Positions 6,443-15,700 of a stretch of DNA of 31,781 nucleotides are shown piece after piece. Position numbers and translations under genes: made by a program. The DNA lies in the IMG/VR virus record IMGVR_UViG_3300027865_000027, positions 1 through 31,781 of that record. One strand, 5' to 3'. The notes beneath the pieces are model-generated. The model was given only the letters and a program-made list of their open reading frames with translations, was not told the DNA's origin and made no database searches. The stretch's first letter is position 1; each line of letters opens with the position of its first letter. The stretch comes from a virus.

Positions 6443-6727
6443 CTATTTCCCCTTTAGTCTCTCTATTTCCTGTAGAAACTTCATGTATTGTATGTATAGT
6501 TCGGGAGCCATCTTATTACGACAACTCTCTCGGTAGCATTTGTAATTCAGTTCGTATTGGATGGTTACGTTTACCAGTTCCTTAAGTTCCTGATTCCTGA
6601 TATGTGAATTGAGTGCTTCGGCTGTTGCAAAATAAGATACAGAGCCTAGGGTAAGAGTCACAATAGTAATAACTGCCAATATCAGGCTTCTAAATTCTTT
6701 TAATTGCTCAATTAGTTTCACTTTCAA
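6443..6727 (-). CDS. Membrane-anchored helical protein, possible inner spanin (94 aa)
   Basis: An N-terminal membrane segment (about 13-37) is followed by a helical, charged domain (about 38-94) with two cysteines (about 59 and 64). An N-terminal anchor plus periplasmic helix is the layout of Rz-type inner spanins, which help fuse inner and outer membranes at the end of lysis. The domain is short for that and no outer-spanin gene with a lipobox is visible, so this is a position-and-topology guess. It ends one base before the next gene. Confidence 0.6.
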   Translation of the reverse strand: MKVKLIEQLKEFRSLILAVITIVTLTLGSVSYFATAEALNSHIRNQELKELVNVTIQYELNYKCYRESCRNKMAPELYIQYMKFLQEIERLKGK

Positions 6728-6878
6728 CCTCAGTTTCTTCTTCAGCAGGTGCTTGAATACCGTTTTTGTTCATTCTCTCAAATATTGCCCGTTCTAATTG
6801 TTCGGCCTGTTTTGCCCATGTTTTTGCTTGAATGACCGCCCTTCCATATTGTTGTTCTAAATCTTTTAATTCATTCAT
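6708..6878 (-). CDS. Small coiled-coil protein (56 aa)
   Basis: A short gene read by hand in the gap upstream of the lysis membrane proteins. Its ATG (6878-6876) follows AAGGAC-type ribosome sequence and its stop at 6708 overlaps the next gene by 20 bases. The first 37 residues look like one amphipathic helix, while the last 15 are Glu-rich and disordered. No family is recognised. Good spacing and the lack of any other gene here support it. Confidence 0.65.
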   Translation of the reverse strand: MNELKDLEQQYGRAVIQAKTWAKQAEQLERAIFERMNKNGIQAPAEEETEVESETN

Positions 6879-6891
6879 AGTTGTCCTTTCT

Positions 6892-7155
6892 TTATAGTTG
6901 ATCTATTTCAGTTATTGTGGCTTCCCAAATAGTTTTTTTCTCTGGTTGTTTGTCTATGCTATTTTGGAGTTGAACTTTAGTAGTTGCTTCTGCATCTGCT
7001 TTCATTTCTGCGATTTGTTCTGCTTCTGTTTTTTCAAACATAAATTCCATGAGATCATCTAAAGTTCTACCATTACGATGACTATCGTAAATATCACGAA
7101 TATAAGACCAAAGATACATTCTCATATACTTTTCTTGTGTTTTTGTTATAGGCAT
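6892..7155 (-). CDS. Hypothetical protein (87 aa)
   Basis: A soluble, helical, acidic protein. The N-terminal half is rich in aromatic and basic residues (YMRMYLWSYIRDIYDSHR) and the rest is Glu/Lys-rich. It starts one base after the stop of the fibre gene and precedes the lysis region. It could be a fibre chaperone by position, since such small genes often follow fibres, but nothing in the sequence proves it. Confidence 0.65.
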   Translation of the reverse strand: MPITKTQEKYMRMYLWSYIRDIYDSHRNGRTLDDLMEFMFEKTEAEQIAEMKADAEATTKVQLQNSIDKQPEKKTIWEATITEIDQL

Positions 7156-7156
7156 T

Positions 7157-8542
7157 TTACCACCAAGCCTCTGTTGTTTCGTAAACCAAATCTACATAAT
7201 TACCATCTGTTACAGTTATATCAGATGCTACACCATATATATTGTTACCATTTCTTCCGATTGTAAGATTATTGCCGCTACTACCCACATTATATATTCT
7301 ATATATTTGACCATCAACTGGAGAGCCATCTAATGTAATAGTAAATGCTCCCCCATCTGTATCACCAAAAACATAATGATTAGCTTTGGTAAGAGTTTGA
7401 TTCGAAGTATATCTATCCGTTCCCAAAACTCTACCTTTATCAGTTTTAAATCCCGTAGCACAATCAGCAAACAAGTATGTTTCATCATGATAAATCTTAT
7501 CGTCCTTCCCTATCCCAAAAACTATACCTGAGCCTATTCCATCACCAGCTAAATAAATCCCGTAATTATTCGTAGCATACGACATTGCACCGACATATAT
7601 TCCATAAGCGTCTGTCCGAGTTCCATTAGAGGGGGTGACAGGCTCAAGGTATATATGAGCAAACTCATTAACATCGAAATCAGGGAAAGAACCTCCCGTT
7701 GATGTATCCACTTCTGAGTATATTTGATACCACTTACTGATAGTATGTGTTCTGGCAGAAAAACCGCCCATGACACCCCTTAAATGCTGTGCATTAACTT
7801 GAGTGACAGTATATTCTTCACCCCCAAGACCAGTACCTCCAAATTGAGTTACATTTTTTAAACCTGTAACATCTGCTATAGTTCCTGCGGAGTTTTCTCC
7901 ATTCATTTGAACGTCCATATTAACGCCACGACCAAAGCCACCAGCTAAGGCATCACCAGTGTGAGTTACTATAAAATTACCAGCAAACATATCTAATTTA
8001 GAACCCGCAGCAGTAGCAGTATTATTGACTTCTAATGTCAGGGCTTCAACCCCTATCGTATTAACAGTATCATCTTTGGTAGCTACTATTTGAGCAGTAT
8101 CGCCTACCGCAGCAACATCCAGTGTTCCGTCTAATTTAGAGTTTCCAGTTACTCCAAAAGTTAATGTCGGTGGAGACATAGTTGAAGCACCTACAAATAA
8201 CGGATCCAAAACATAAGAGGGATTACCATCAGCAGTAAAATATACTTTGGGTGTATTGTTATCATATAAACCAAGAAACCCTATCTCACTATCAGTAGCA
8301 GTGCTACCATCACCAAAATAGACAGCATAATCACCGTCAGTACCTTTTATAGATATAGTTGGATTTAATGTCCCACCTTTAACAATCGAAAGTTCGCCTG
8401 TAGAATTGTCATATGTGAAACTGGGATCACCAGTTACTAAAGTTCCTGCCCCATTAATAAAGAGAACTTCATCCGGGCCTAACGCTCCTGCGCCTATCTC
8501 ATCAATGTTGTCTATGTATAGTTTTTCAAGTTCAAGTGCCAT
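7157..8542 (-). CDS. Tail-fibre-like protein (461 aa)
   Basis: A Gly/Thr/Asn-rich, low-charge protein of the beta-rich fibre type. The first about 30 residues may be a virion anchor. Residues about 35-330 carry irregular repeats such as FGDGSTATDSEIGFLGLYDN and DGTLDVAAVG. The C-terminal about 85 residues form a distinct beta domain (DGGAFTITLDGSPVDGQIY, NLTIGRNGNNIYG) ending in Trp-Trp. A related C-terminal pattern ends the exported protein at 23863-25614. There is no signal peptide. A receptor-binding or fibre-tip role is inferred from composition and late position. Confidence 0.7.
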   Translation of the reverse strand: MALELEKLYIDNIDEIGAGALGPDEVLFINGAGTLVTGDPSFTYDNSTGELSIVKGGTLNPTISIKGTDGDYAVYFGDGSTATDSEIGFLGLYDNNTPKVYFTADGNPSYVLDPLFVGASTMSPPTLTFGVTGNSKLDGTLDVAAVGDTAQIVATKDDTVNTIGVEALTLEVNNTATAAGSKLDMFAGNFIVTHTGDALAGGFGRGVNMDVQMNGENSAGTIADVTGLKNVTQFGGTGLGGEEYTVTQVNAQHLRGVMGGFSARTHTISKWYQIYSEVDTSTGGSFPDFDVNEFAHIYLEPVTPSNGTRTDAYGIYVGAMSYATNNYGIYLAGDGIGSGIVFGIGKDDKIYHDETYLFADCATGFKTDKGRVLGTDRYTSNQTLTKANHYVFGDTDGGAFTITLDGSPVDGQIYRIYNVGSSGNNLTIGRNGNNIYGVASDITVTDGNYVDLVYETTEAWW

Positions 8543-8874
8543 TATATAGCCGCCACTCTATAGGCACTATCTGTGCCTGAATGTGTTATTTTTATACTAT
8601 CAACGCTTATGTTTGACCATTTTAAAATTTCATTGTTTTTCATGGTTATTGCATCTGTTCCCGAAAAAATCCCGTTAGTTGAAAACTCTACCGTAAAGTT
8701 ACCATCACCGTCATTTATCACAAAACCCTGAGTAGAATTAGCACCGCCAAGGTCTGTGTTAAAATCCAAAGTCACAGGACTCTCACCCGTTACAAATGAA
8801 GTATCCTCGTAAAATTGAGGAGTGTCTGCTATTTCAGCAATATTAATATCTCTTGTAGCTAATTGAATACCCAT
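8542..8874 (-). CDS. Small beta-rich appendage protein (110 aa)
   Basis: A 110-residue protein with Gly/Asp/Thr-rich beta-type sequence (FVINDGDGNFTVEFSTNG, KITHSGTDSAY). It has no signal peptide and no cysteine. Its start overlaps the previous stop (TAATG) and its own stop overlaps the start of the fibre gene, so the proteins are probably made together. An adaptor or fibre subunit is plausible; no family is recognised. Confidence 0.65.
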   Translation of the reverse strand: MGIQLATRDINIAEIADTPQFYEDTSFVTGESPVTLDFNTDLGGANSTQGFVINDGDGNFTVEFSTNGIFSGTDAITMKNNEILKWSNISVDSIKITHSGTDSAYRVAAI

Positions 8875-9422
8875 TAATCAACAATCCTCATTCTTTCAAG
8901 TGTTACGGTTTTGGTAACAAATTTCGGCTTAACAACAATATGTTCCTTCTCAACGATCACAGGTTTTTCAACAATTAAATCCTTTTCTATTATATTGTAT
9001 TTCACAACATCAACGGTTCTCTCTTTAAAGACAGGCTTATCAACAACCTCATCCTTATATATGATATTCTTAACAACAATTTCCTCCTCTATAAATACAG
9101 GCTTTTTAACAATGACTTCTTCTTCAACGATCGTGATTTTCTTTACGATAACTTCTTCTTCAACAATCTTGGGTACTCTCACTTCATATTCAACCAACTT
9201 AGGCACATTAACGATATGTTCCATTTCAACAACTTTTATATTACTGACTAAAACTTCTTTCTCTTTAAATATAGGCTTTTCAATAGTCACTTCCTTAAAG
9301 ATAGGCTTATCAACTGAAACTGTCTTCTCAACAATTTTGATTGCATCAACCGTTGCTACCTGTCCTTCAGGTACAATTATTGTCTCTTTGTCCGGGGGGC
9401 GCACCCCACCACGCATAACCAT
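8874..9422 (-). CDS. Val/Lys/Glu short-repeat protein (182 aa)
   Basis: Almost the whole protein (about 26-180) is made of roughly 13 irregular repeats of 10-13 residues. Each alternates charged and beta-branched residues and often contains V-x-K-P followed by an aromatic or Val, for example VDKPIFKEVTIEKPIFKEKE and EEEVIVKKPVFIEEEIVVKN. There is no Cys and little Gly. The pattern suggests an extended beta fibre or a rod. It resembles in style the Val/Pro/Glu repeats of protist alveolins, but common descent is not claimed. The gene sits between a small virion-type protein and fibre genes. Some repeats also show at DNA level (around 9110-9175), so the array may have grown by duplication. Confidence 0.75.
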   Translation of the reverse strand: MVMRGGVRPPDKETIIVPEGQVATVDAIKIVEKTVSVDKPIFKEVTIEKPIFKEKEVLVSNIKVVEMEHIVNVPKLVEYEVRVPKIVEEEVIVKKITIVEEEVIVKKPVFIEEEIVVKNIIYKDEVVDKPVFKERTVDVVKYNIIEKDLIVEKPVIVEKEHIVVKPKFVTKTVTLERMRIVD

Positions 9423-9733
9423 CAGCTACCCTTCCATGATTCTACTTCAATAGTCGGCGCACTACTTTCTGAAGTAGCAAAGTATAAAATAGTATTTTCC
9501 TCAAGGTATATATCATCTATGTACTTTTCCGTTCCAGCCCGGACTGTCTGGTACAAGTTACCAGTAACGCCTTCTGAAGTCATTGAAAAACGTATATCTA
9601 CCATCTCTCTTGCCTGAATAGATATCTTGCGTGTAGCCCTTACAACCTCTACAGAATACTCTGTATTTGCCGCTGCAAGTGATACTACCTGTAAAGTAAA
9701 AGTTGTTGATGGATCACTATCGTGTCTTGCCAT
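9422..9733 (-). CDS. Small virion-type protein (103 aa)
   Basis: A beta-rich 103-residue protein. It has the pattern seen in several small phage virion proteins: a TEYSVEV strand, ISIQAREMVDIRFSMT, then GTEKYIDDIYLEENTILYFAT, ending in a short Trp strand. It leads the non-exported fibre group, so a fibre adaptor or decoration role is reasonable. The start has a GGAG-type ribosome site and the stop overlaps the repeat-protein start. Confidence 0.6.
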   Translation of the reverse strand: MARHDSDPSTTFTLQVVSLAAANTEYSVEVVRATRKISIQAREMVDIRFSMTSEGVTGNLYQTVRAGTEKYIDDIYLEENTILYFATSESSAPTIEVESWKGS

Positions 9734-9742
9734 GTTTCTCCT

Positions 9743-11251
9743 TTAGTTTAAAGTTACTCCTTCTAAAGTTACTCCTTGTACTGTTATTAATTCAGGAGCT
9801 AAATAGTGAAAATATTCTTCTATATTTGTATATCCACTCCCATTCTCATCACCACTACTTGTTTTAGAAAGATCACCAAAATTTGCAATTTCCCACCAAT
9901 CTGCCATACCATCACTATCACTATCTACTGGCGGGTCTGGTGTTGTAAAAGTAGGAAAAACTACGTCTGCCATGTTAATGTAAGTTCCCTCATCTCCTGC
10001 AGTATATTCACTAACCAACCGAATATCTACACTATCTCTCATTGGTACAGTAGCCCCAGCTTGACTTACAATCTCATCAGCATAAGCCTCTGACATCGGA
10101 ACAACTGTAATAGGGATTCCACCTACAAGTTCAAAAGGAGTATCACGCCTAAAAGATGTGCTTAAATAATCTGTAGGCCAACCGTATCTTGTAATCCATT
10201 CACTCCCTGTTTGCGTGGCTCTTGTATAACCAATGTTTCCAATCATATAGATCATTTCATATGGTGTATACCCGTCTGGAAAATTACCAGTAACCGTTCC
10301 TAAACCAGAAGCCCAAACCAAAACCTCTCTACCACCAGCCGTATCTCCCTCACTCCAAGGTGCATATGATAGTGGGCCGGGCTTAACATAGTTGTGAATA
10401 AAATTTGCATGAGCTTCATAATCTCTACCACTAACATTGGTAACAGGATTCATGGTCATACTGTTAACAAGATTAAAGTTGTAGATAACATTATTGACAA
10501 AATCAACCTTTGCATCATGAGTTATCATAGGCAGTCTTCCACGAAATGACATGATAAGATTTCTATAAAAACTGGCTTCAATATCTCCATCAATAACTGC
10601 ATTCCTTCCCCATATAAGAACTCCAAGGCCATGATTAGGCTCTGGGTGAGCATCATCAACACCTTCCGCTATAAGACAATTTGAAATAGTAATGCTATCG
10701 GTTCGTACATAATTAGACGCAATATCTAAAGTCTCATCACACCCCCAACTAACTGAACAATGGTCAATAATGACATTATATGCAAGTAAACTACCATCAA
10801 TCTGTCCATAGACAGAAAGAGAATCACCAGCAGTATCACAATTTCCCGCCCCATTACATTTAGCACAACCATTTCTAAAACGCATATGTCTCATAATAAC
10901 ATCATGTGTCTGTATTATGGTCTGCCAACCTTTAACTAAAATACCACCGGGAGAAGTTTCACCTGCTATTGTAAGATATGGATTATTAATTAAAAGTACA
11001 GAGTCAAGATCAATAATACCACTTACTTCAAATACTATAATTCTTGCTCCACTGGCTTCCGCTGCTTCTCGAAATGTATCGCCATCTACAGGGTTATCAG
11101 ATAGTGTGTCGATGATATATACAGTTCCACCACGACCACCTATTGAGTTCGCACCCCCACCTTGAGCACCCGGAAAGGCTACAATGGAAAATGCCTGATA
11201 AGGCAATAATAATATTACAACTAATATAATAAATCGTTTAAGTAATTTCAT
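9743..11251 (-). CDS. Exported pectate-lyase-family beta-helix protein
   Basis: A 502-residue protein with a Sec signal peptide (cleavage likely after Ser22, AFS). The mature start is AFPGAQGGGANSIGGRGG, followed by FREAAEASGARIIVFEVSG, NPYLTIAGETSPGG, HDVIMRHMRFRNG and DHCSVSWGCDE (163-173). This is the conserved order of PL1-type pectate lyases, which cleave polygalacturonate on a right-handed beta-helix. About 60 residues from the end a DSDSDGMADWWE...GSGYTNIEEY segment resembles the Ca-binding tails of secreted bacterial polysaccharide enzymes. A Cys cluster (129-138, CAKCNGAGNC) looks like an inserted loop. I chose ATG 11251 because AAGAGGAT precedes it. It may digest capsule or biofilm, but the signal peptide is odd for a tailspike. 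Activity is not proven. Confidence 0.85.
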   Translation of the reverse strand: MKLLKRFIILVVILLLPYQAFSIVAFPGAQGGGANSIGGRGGTVYIIDTLSDNPVDGDTFREAAEASGARIIVFEVSGIIDLDSVLLINNPYLTIAGETSPGGILVKGWQTIIQTHDVIMRHMRFRNGCAKCNGAGNCDTAGDSLSVYGQIDGSLLAYNVIIDHCSVSWGCDETLDIASNYVRTDSITISNCLIAEGVDDAHPEPNHGLGVLIWGRNAVIDGDIEASFYRNLIMSFRGRLPMITHDAKVDFVNNVIYNFNLVNSMTMNPVTNVSGRDYEAHANFIHNYVKPGPLSYAPWSEGDTAGGREVLVWASGLGTVTGNFPDGYTPYEMIYMIGNIGYTRATQTGSEWITRYGWPTDYLSTSFRRDTPFELVGGIPITVVPMSEAYADEIVSQAGATVPMRDSVDIRLVSEYTAGDEGTYINMADVVFPTFTTPDPPVDSDSDGMADWWEIANFGDLSKTSSGDENGSGYTNIEEYFHYLAPELITVQGVTLEGVTLN

Positions 11252-11261
11252 AGTTATCCTC

Positions 11262-12347
11262 TTAATCATATGTCATATCAATGATTACTGTAGCTCCCGC
11301 ATCTATTAACATTTTTATTTGTGGTCTACTGTCTAAAGTGGCAACATCAACGGTTCCATCATCATCGCATTCGGTACAGCCTTGGGCCACTAAATTATCT
11401 AAGGACAATGTATCATCTACCGCATCACCGACACCGCGAGTTGTTACAGTGGCACTGTCTATTGCATCTGATACAATAACCACAGTAAGAACTGTTCCCG
11501 CTCCTCCCCCGTCAGAGGTAGTGGTAATCCCTGTATATGTTCCATCACAGTCATCTCCGTCTGAACCAGTGCAACCGTCATCACTAAAATCATCGGTAGT
11601 GGCTGTCGCTGTAGCTTCAAGATAGAGACATACTTTTGTATCAGTGCAAGCACCAACATTTGCTTGTACTTCCCAATCTCCTATCATCTGAGCATCTGTC
11701 CCATCATTTCTCACAGTAGGAGTTCCGTCTGAGCCAATCATAGCCTCAATCCAGTCACCTTCACTTGTCCATGCTTCAACCATACCCATAGATGTAGGTA
11801 CTGGCAATGCAGTAATAGCATTATCAGCAAGTGTTTTTGTAAAATAAAACTTATTTGTTTCTCTCGTAGGTGAAACAGGAGTTGCAGCCCCATCAAGCAT
11901 TGTATGCCCGATTGTCCCGCCTTCCGAACCATCAATTCTTATCACACTTGTTAAACTTCCTACCAACTGCACTCCAATATCCATATCACATTCTTCTGCT
12001 CCTGAGCCAGTAGCAGTACAATTCCCAACTATCGAAGCGTTAGTATCAGTATCAGTACAATCAAGGTCTTTAAAAATAGCAGTGGGTGTAGACGATCTAC
12101 CAGTAGTTAAACTCCCACTTGCAATAACATCGCCAGTTGCTACTACATCTACAGCACTAATATTAGCAGTTACAGCTATATCAGTCCCATCAGTCGTCAT
12201 AGGCGCACCGTCAGGAGCATCAGAATTATTGAATATGAATTCCGTATCTACTGCATCACCAACACCACCACCACCAGTAACTGTCCACGCAAAAACTGGA
12301 GTTGATGTAAAAAGTAAAATTAATATGAGAATTATTATTTTTTTCAT
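11262..12347 (-). CDS. Exported Cys-rich beta protein (361 aa)
   Basis: Starts with a strong signal peptide (MKKIIILILILLFTSTPVFA, cleavage after Ala20). The mature part is Thr/Asp/Gly-rich and beta-type, with about ten Cys, many close together (CTDTDTNASIVGNC, CTGSDGDDC, CTECDDDG). That suggests disulphides formed after export. The first part resembles fibre repeats (DVVATGDVIASGSLTTG). AGAGG five bases before ATG 12347 decides the start over the GTG at 12353. No family is recognised. It lies between two other exported-protein genes and ends 10 bases before the pectate-lyase-like gene. Confidence 0.72.
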   Translation of the reverse strand: MKKIIILILILLFTSTPVFAWTVTGGGGVGDAVDTEFIFNNSDAPDGAPMTTDGTDIAVTANISAVDVVATGDVIASGSLTTGRSSTPTAIFKDLDCTDTDTNASIVGNCTATGSGAEECDMDIGVQLVGSLTSVIRIDGSEGGTIGHTMLDGAATPVSPTRETNKFYFTKTLADNAITALPVPTSMGMVEAWTSEGDWIEAMIGSDGTPTVRNDGTDAQMIGDWEVQANVGACTDTKVCLYLEATATATTDDFSDDGCTGSDGDDCDGTYTGITTTSDGGGAGTVLTVVIVSDAIDSATVTTRGVGDAVDDTLSLDNLVAQGCTECDDDGTVDVATLDSRPQIKMLIDAGATVIIDMTYD

Positions 12348-12349
12348 AA

Positions 12350-12727
12350 TCACCTCTTCCTTGCCTTAACAGGCTGACAAGTCATTGTTATTGAACAAGC
12401 CGTACAAGTATCTACATCTATCTGATAGTAGTTAAACGGCTGATTGACTATAGATTGCCCACCGAGTGCAGCAACATCATCTTGCATACCAAAATAAGTA
12501 ACATCATCCAGTGAACCATCTATATCAAGATTCAGAGTTCCTAAAGTCCCTGTGATATGACAAGTAATTGACTCGTAAGGCCCATCCCCACCATAAGTAG
12601 GCGACACTCCCGCCTCGTTTATAGTCGATGAAGTTCCATCGTCCTCTGTAATTGTATCAGGTGTTACATAACCAAACACCAGACACGGTACAAAAACTGC
12701 TATTAATACTGTTAATAAAATCTTCAT
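12350..12727 (-). CDS. Small exported Cys-containing protein (125 aa)
   Basis: Has a signal peptide (about 1-19, cleavage near VFG), with one Cys in the hydrophobic part that does not form a lipobox. The mature 106 residues are beta-type with four Cys (ITCHITG and DTCTACSITMTC). The start overlaps the stop of the big ejection protein by four bases (ATGA) and follows GAGGAGG, so it is made with the virion proteins. No family is recognised. It opens the run of three exported proteins. Confidence 0.72.
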   Translation of the reverse strand: MKILLTVLIAVFVPCLVFGYVTPDTITEDDGTSSTINEAGVSPTYGGDGPYESITCHITGTLGTLNLDIDGSLDDVTYFGMQDDVAALGGQSIVNQPFNYYQIDVDTCTACSITMTCQPVKARKR

Positions 12728-15700
12728 CTTTGCCTCCTCTTAAATGTGATTGTCTCTTCAGGTTTTGAACCTTCAAATTGCGTCAATGCTCTCGGCACTA
12801 ACTCTTTCTTTAGTTTCCTTACGCCTTTCAACTCACCTTTTGCATAGCCCCATTTCGAACTGCTTTTTTCGTATTCTTCCAATGTCATAAGTTGTTTCAA
12901 ACCTATCATTATATTTGATATGAAGGAAATCACCCTTGCTTGGTTAGCCCAAAAAGTAGCATCTAAAGCCCCGTATATTGACATCAACTCTCGAAATATC
13001 TTTTGCCTTGCTCTGCCAATAAACGTATCATCATCCTGATCTACTATGTAACTGCCTGCGATTGACATCGCCAATACAACTTCCATAGACCTATATAATT
13101 GCCATGCTTCTTTTTCATTAAATTTCTTTTTTGTAGCTAATACCTTTAAGTTATTATATGTTGATTGCATCATAGGAACAGCCCATCTTTTGTATTGCAG
13201 TTCTGTTGCTGCTTCAGGAGTTGCTCCGAAAACTGAAGTAGACCCTATGACTATACGATACTCACCCATGTCAAGTTTTAACTGAGCAAGTCTTTCAGCA
13301 GATAATTCCCCTGCTTTAAATTCAGCATCAGTCATAGAACCAAGCAGAAATGTCTTGTTTGCTGAAATCATACCATGATGAAACAACCCAAATAACGCAC
13401 CTGCTATCTTATCTCCACCATCTTTTGATACCTCGCCCAACTCATGCCATACTGACTTGCCTACAAAATTCTCATATTTTTTAGCAATGGCCTTACCTTT
13501 AGCTGTTCGCTTCCGCAGTAATCCTTTAGCAAAACTCTTATGTCCTAACTGTATAAAATTACCAGATGCTTCACCGAGCCTTGCGGTAAAACCAACGATA
13601 ATATTACCGCCTAAATCTTTAAGTGCAGTAAACGATCTTAAAGCCCGGAGTGTAATATCGAGCTTACCCCCCTGCTTTATAAAAACTCTTGTATGTCTAC
13701 CTTTTTTTGTATTCACATATTCTTTGAAGAATCTGTCGAGAGATTTATCTAACTTCAGACCACGCGGAGTTTTAGCTTCAGGTTCAAGTGCATGAACAAT
13801 GATGTCCAGTTCAGTTAATGTACTATCCAACATCTTTTTCTTTTCGATATTGGCATTGTACTGTAAAAATGCTTTTGCTACATTCTGCGTAGGGTCAATC
13901 TCCCCTTGCCTGAATAATACATTCGGTATAAACTTCTCAAGGGGAAGCACGTCACCTGTTGCAGTATCGAGGATATTCGCTATCTGCTCATCATGCTCAT
14001 ACTTTGCAAAAAGATTTTTAATGCCTGCCTTAATCCCGCTGTCTTTAACAGTTTCGAGCAATCCTTTTCTTAAATGGTTAATGTAAGCATCCTCAAAACG
14101 AGTATTCTTCAATGCTTCTATAGACATGAGATATTCCAGATGTTCGGCCATTTTGTTATTAATATAATTAGCGTAATCTATTTCTTCTGGAGTCATCTCC
14201 TTAATTAAAGCCCTTCTTTCTTCTTTGTTAGCTTCTATGTATTGAAATACATTTCTATCTTGTGGAGCTATAAACTCCCATGCCTTTTCAGAAAGCGTTT
14301 TCTTTCTACTTGCCCTTGCTTTTTTAGCCAAAACATCAACTTCTTTTTCAGCTTTCAGTATCTCAGTCTGTGCTACTAAATCCTTCATCACCATTTTCTC
14401 TACTATGTAGCGAAAAACAGGGCTGACTTTTGCTAATTGAGTGTCTGGTTTGAAACGCTCAAACTCTGAAACTGTTGTTCCAATAACAGACTCAATGGGA
14501 ACACCTATTTTCTCAGCCGTCTTTTCTAATGCTTCCCTGATTGTCTTAATACCTTTAAAGTCAGTCCGGTCTACAAGTTCGAGCTTCCTTGGAGATAAGA
14601 ACAAATCTCCCTGCTGATAAGGCTCTAAGGCATCGTAATACTGTTTAGCCTGTTCCGTAGTCATTTTCTCAAGAGGCGGCAACTTCATAGCCTTCCGCAG
14701 ATTATCTTCTTTCTTGAATTGCCTATCCTGTACCAATGCCATAACTTCAGCCTTGGCTTTTGCTGTTTCCTGAAACTCAACGGCTTTGTTATAAAATTCA
14801 TCAACGTGTTGCTTGAACTCCAAGTCACTCATTAAACGAATATCTTTTCTTGATATTTTCCTTAACTGAGCATCGGTTAATTGCAATGTGTCTCTAACAG
14901 CCCTTACCCTTGCTCTACGCCTTTTAACTATTTCCTTGGCAGTTTTAACTTTAGATATTTTCGCTTCAGCTTTTGCCTTTTCAGATAACTTCACGAATTG
15001 TAGTTCAGCCTCAGACTCAATTCGTTCTTCTTCTAAGGCTTCTTCTGCCTTAAGACGTTGGAATTCAAGTTCTCCTTCTGCCTCTGCAACTTTTCTTTGT
15101 GCTTTTTCTTCAACTTTTGCGATTTTCTTTTCAGCTTTTTCAAGTTCTTTTTCCCGTATTTTAATAAATTCTAACTCAGCATCCATTTCCTTTTCTTTTT
15201 CTGCTGTCAACTCTTCAGTTTTTAAAAGCGTAGCCTCTATTTCAGCCTCTCTTTGTGCAAGACGTTCTTTTTCTTTTATAATTTTCTCAGATTCTTTCTT
15301 AACATCTTCACCTTCAGGGAATATCGCACCTGCAACTTTCTCGCCTTGCTCCATCTCAACAATTAAATCTTCAGCAGAAATATCTTGAGCAGAACCGGGC
15401 TGTGCTGATATTAATTTTTCAAGTTCTAAATCTATTTTTTCCTGTGCATCTCTCGCTTCAACTTCACCAGCCAAAAACTCATACTTCTTCCCGTGAACAG
15501 CGGGGTCTCCCCCTTTAGCAAAACCTTCTATCCGCTGTATAACGTGGGTAATCTCATGGACTAAAATTTTCTTTATTTGTCTATCTGTCGGTATTCTATC
15601 TTCTATTGATATAACAATTTCATTTCTGCTACTGCTATAGGCAGCACCTTCTTTTCCCTTTACATACCGAACTCTGACTCCCCTCAATTCACGATAATGC

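Noticed and set aside
8911-9453. 180-codon plus-strand open frame
   Set aside because: It is the complement of the repeat-protein gene. Its Thr/Ser/Ile-rich product mirrors the GTT/GAA-rich codons on the other strand, and it has no neighbours on that strand.
11459-11935. Two further minus-strand frames inside the 361-residue exported gene
   Set aside because: Both lie wholly within the real gene in another frame and lack ribosome sites.
14888-15388. 166-codon plus-strand open frame
   Set aside because: It lies opposite the coiled-coil part of the ejection protein. The Ser/Phe/Ala-rich product is a typical shadow of Glu/Lys/Ala codons.
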